A stretch of DNA of 6,839 bases, taken from NCBI GenBank assembly GCA_946482655.1, contig CAMLSA010000135.1, positions 1 to 6,839 on the forward strand. Reading direction: 5' to 3'. Below are positions 5,411 to 6,839 of this stretch, in pieces; position 1 is the stretch's first letter; every line of letters begins with the position of its first letter. A program made the position numbers and the translations under genes. The notes under the pieces were generated by a model. The model did not search any database. It saw nothing but the letters and a program-made list of their open reading frames with translations, and had not been told where the DNA came from. The DNA is from an uncultured Sphingomonas sp. Lineage in GTDB: Bacteria > Pseudomonadota > Alphaproteobacteria > Sphingomonadales > Sphingomonadaceae.

Positions 5411-6627
5411 CGCGGTCCTCTGATGGGTTCGAGCACCAGGTCGCGCGTGATGACCACGCGCAGCGGATGGCCGGGGCGAATGGTGAGCGTCGGCTGCACG
5501 TTCAATTGCCGCCGCACGATCTGCTGGCCGGTCTGATTGATGGTGTCCTGCGATCCCCGGCGCAGGGCGCGGGTCAGGTCGTCCTCGCTGTCGGCCCCCA
5601 GCTCGGCGCCGACGCCCAGCAGGGTCGAGACGGCCGCTGCCTTGAGCAGATTGCCCCAATGCTGGTTCACGCGGTCCTGTAACCCGGCGAAACCGGCGCC
5701 ATCCGCGCTGGGCTGGCGCTCGAGAACGATCGAGCGGCCGTCCGGCATGATAAGCCGGTCCCAGGCGAGCAACACGCGAGTCTGCCCGGCCGCGATCTCG
5801 CTGTCATATTCGCCGATCAGCCGCGCTCCCTGCGGGATGAGCAGGATACGCCCGGTTGGGCTGTCATAGACATTCGCCGTGACCTGGGCGGTGATCTGGC
5901 CGGGAAGGTCGGAACGAACCCCGGTGATAAGCGCGGCGGGTATAATGCTGCCAGCCTGCACGATGTTCGGGGATGCCAGCGCTGTTAGCCGCTCGACGCT
6001 GACCGTGCGCTGATTGCCTGCCTGCGCCATGAAGGCGCGCTTGCCGGCCTGGTCGCCTTGCGCTGCTTGCTCCGCGGGCTCCTGCCCGGACGGCGCTGGC
6101 AAGCCCGGCGCCGAGACGGGCTCCGCACCCGTACGCGCGCCGCCGCTGCCGAGGAAGACCGAGCTGGTGCGGGCCGCATCGCGCTCCTGAGCGGCGCGCT
6201 GCCGGGCGGCTTCCGCCGCCTGCGCGCGTGGATCGGGCGGGCCGGGCTGCGCGCCGATCGGCGGCACGGGAACGTCCTCGCCACGCTGCTGCGCCGACAC
6301 GATCGGACGGCCGAGGTCGCCCGGAAGCGGCGGGCCAAGCCGTGGCGCCTGTGCGTAATCGCGCGGGCCGGACGTGATGGTCTCGGCCGTGGCGCGGCTG
6401 TCGGTGTTGTAGAGTTCCTGCGCGGCCCGATCGCCTGGCGGTCGCAGCGCATAAATCAGCGAACCGCCGATGCCGAGACCGGCGGCAATCCCGACGACGG
6501 CGAGCGCCTTGCGGGAGAGCCGCATGACGCGGGGTGGATCGCCGCGAAGCTGGAACGCGGCCGGATCAGGGCGGGCCGACTGCGGTGCGGGCCGATCCTC
6601 AACGGACGGATCGTGGCTGTCGGTCAC
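5407..6627 (-). CDS. trbI: TrbI, VirB10-like component of the conjugative type IV secretion system
   Basis: A 406-residue protein of usual TrbI length. VirB10-like proteins span the envelope, linking inner-membrane energy components to the outer-membrane core. Seen: a cytoplasmic N-terminus of about 38 residues, one transmembrane helix (41-61), then a long Pro/Ala/Gln-rich periplasmic stretch (about 85-195) with an Ala/Arg/Glu-rich helical part near 135-153. The C-terminal beta-barrel domain occupies about 205-403. It includes IIPAALITGVRSDLPG, IPQGARLIGEYDS, LAWDRLIMPDGRSI, and the region around 313-344 that in VirB10 forms the outer-membrane antenna helices. It ends with RPGHPLRVVITRDLVL, typical of the family. 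The start is GTG 6627, overlapping the trbG stop by 4 nt (GTGA); its end overlaps the DUF2274 gene by 4 nt. Complete and apparently intact. Confidence 0.94.
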   Translation of the reverse strand: MTDSHDPSVEDRPAPQSARPDPAAFQLRGDPPRVMRLSRKALAVVGIAAGLGIGGSLIYALRPPGDRAAQELYNTDSRATAETITSGPRDYAQAPRLGPPLPGDLGRPIVSAQQRGEDVPVPPIGAQPGPPDPRAQAAEAARQRAAQERDAARTSSVFLGSGGARTGAEPVSAPGLPAPSGQEPAEQAAQGDQAGKRAFMAQAGNQRTVSVERLTALASPNIVQAGSIIPAALITGVRSDLPGQITAQVTANVYDSPTGRILLIPQGARLIGEYDSEIAAGQTRVLLAWDRLIMPDGRSIVLERQPSADGAGFAGLQDRVNQHWGNLLKAAAVSTLLGVGAELGADSEDDLTRALRRGSQDTINQTGQQIVRRQLNVQPTLTIRPGHPLRVVITRDLVLEPIRGPR

Positions 6628-6839
6628 GGCCGCCCCCTCCGCCCCTCGTCACGCACGATGCGGACGCGCTGCTCGGTGCGCCGGCCGCCGAGGCGCAGCT
6701 CGGCGGCGGCGAACAAGCGGTCGACCACCATATAGCGGCCCTGCACGCGGTAATTGACCAGCTCGGCGTCACCTCGCGCGCCAGTCACGAACAGCGGCGG
6801 CATCTCGCCCTGCGAGATCCCGGCCGGAAACTCGATGAA
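6624..6839 (-). CDS. trbG: TrbG (VirB9-like), C-terminal part only
   Basis: An open frame enters from the right edge and runs 71 residues to a TGA that shares bases with the trbI start. It reads FIEFPAGISQGEMPPLFV, then ELVNYRVQGRYMVVDRLF and AAELRLGGRR, the characteristic C-terminal domain of TrbG/VirB9. In that family this domain joins TrbI/VirB10 in the outer-membrane core complex. About three quarters of the protein, including the signal peptide, lies outside the window. It ends in a basic tail (DEGRRGRP). No start codon is available inside the window; recognition rests on the conserved YRVxGRYMVVDRLF region. Confidence 0.92.
   Translation of the reverse strand, partial: FIEFPAGISQGEMPPLFVTGARGDAELVNYRVQGRYMVVDRLFAAAELRLGGRRTEQRVRIVRDEGRRGRP

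Noticed and set aside
5411..5659. N-terminal extension of the DUF2274 frame
   Set aside because: It overlaps the conserved C-terminal domain of TrbI in another frame and is low-complexity Arg/Ala/Gly text; ATG 5410 with the ATGA overlap is the natural start.
6058..6735. Long + strand open frame opposite trbI and trbG
   Set aside because: Arg/Gly/Ala-rich translation typical of a GC-rich antisense shadow; both - strand genes match known families throughout.
1..6839. CRISPR array, tRNA, rRNA, insertion sequence or long direct/inverted repeat
   Set aside because: None found on reading; nearly all bases are accounted for by coding sequence, and only short dyads (under 8 bp) were seen in gaps.

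Overview
The window reads as a piece of an integrative conjugative element or conjugative plasmid from a high-GC proteobacterium. An alphaproteobacterium, possibly a sphingomonad or relative, is my best guess. The basis is GC-rich coding sequence, an SHMT with alphaproteobacterial wording ([19 protein letters not shown]), and a P-type trbG-trbI-DUF2274 gene order of the kind found in Tn4371-like elements. The host is an inference; no chromosomal flank, integrase, attachment site, tRNA or rRNA is visible.

Left part (1-3841, + strand): a tightly packed four-gene operon. It begins inside a serine hydroxymethyltransferase gene (glyA, 5' end outside the window). It continues with a YggS/PLPBP-type pyridoxal-phosphate (PLP) binding protein, a PdxY-type pyridoxal kinase and an MFS efflux-type transporter. 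Each gene overlaps the next (8, 1 and 14 nt), so expression is probably translationally coupled. Three of the four products concern PLP: one enzyme that uses it, one protein that binds and buffers it, and one kinase that makes it. The fourth is a membrane transporter. This looks like a mobile PLP-supply and PLP-protection cassette built around an SHMT-fold enzyme.

Middle part (3842-5170, + strand): a LysR-type regulator follows after a 65-nt gap. A 102-residue membrane-anchored protein comes next; its C-terminal half resembles conjugative entry-exclusion proteins of the EexN/TrbK-alt kind. GC content falls here to roughly 50-55% in sampled blocks, against more than 70% in sampled blocks of the two flanking modules, so the window appears to be composite.

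Right part (5186-6839, - strand): the 3' end of a conjugative type IV secretion operon. It holds the C-terminus of TrbG (VirB9-like), a complete TrbI (VirB10-like) and a 74-residue DUF2274 protein, linked by 4-nt stop/start overlaps. This operon converges on the + strand genes, with only 15 nt between the two stop codons. There is no gene-free stretch longer than 300 bases.
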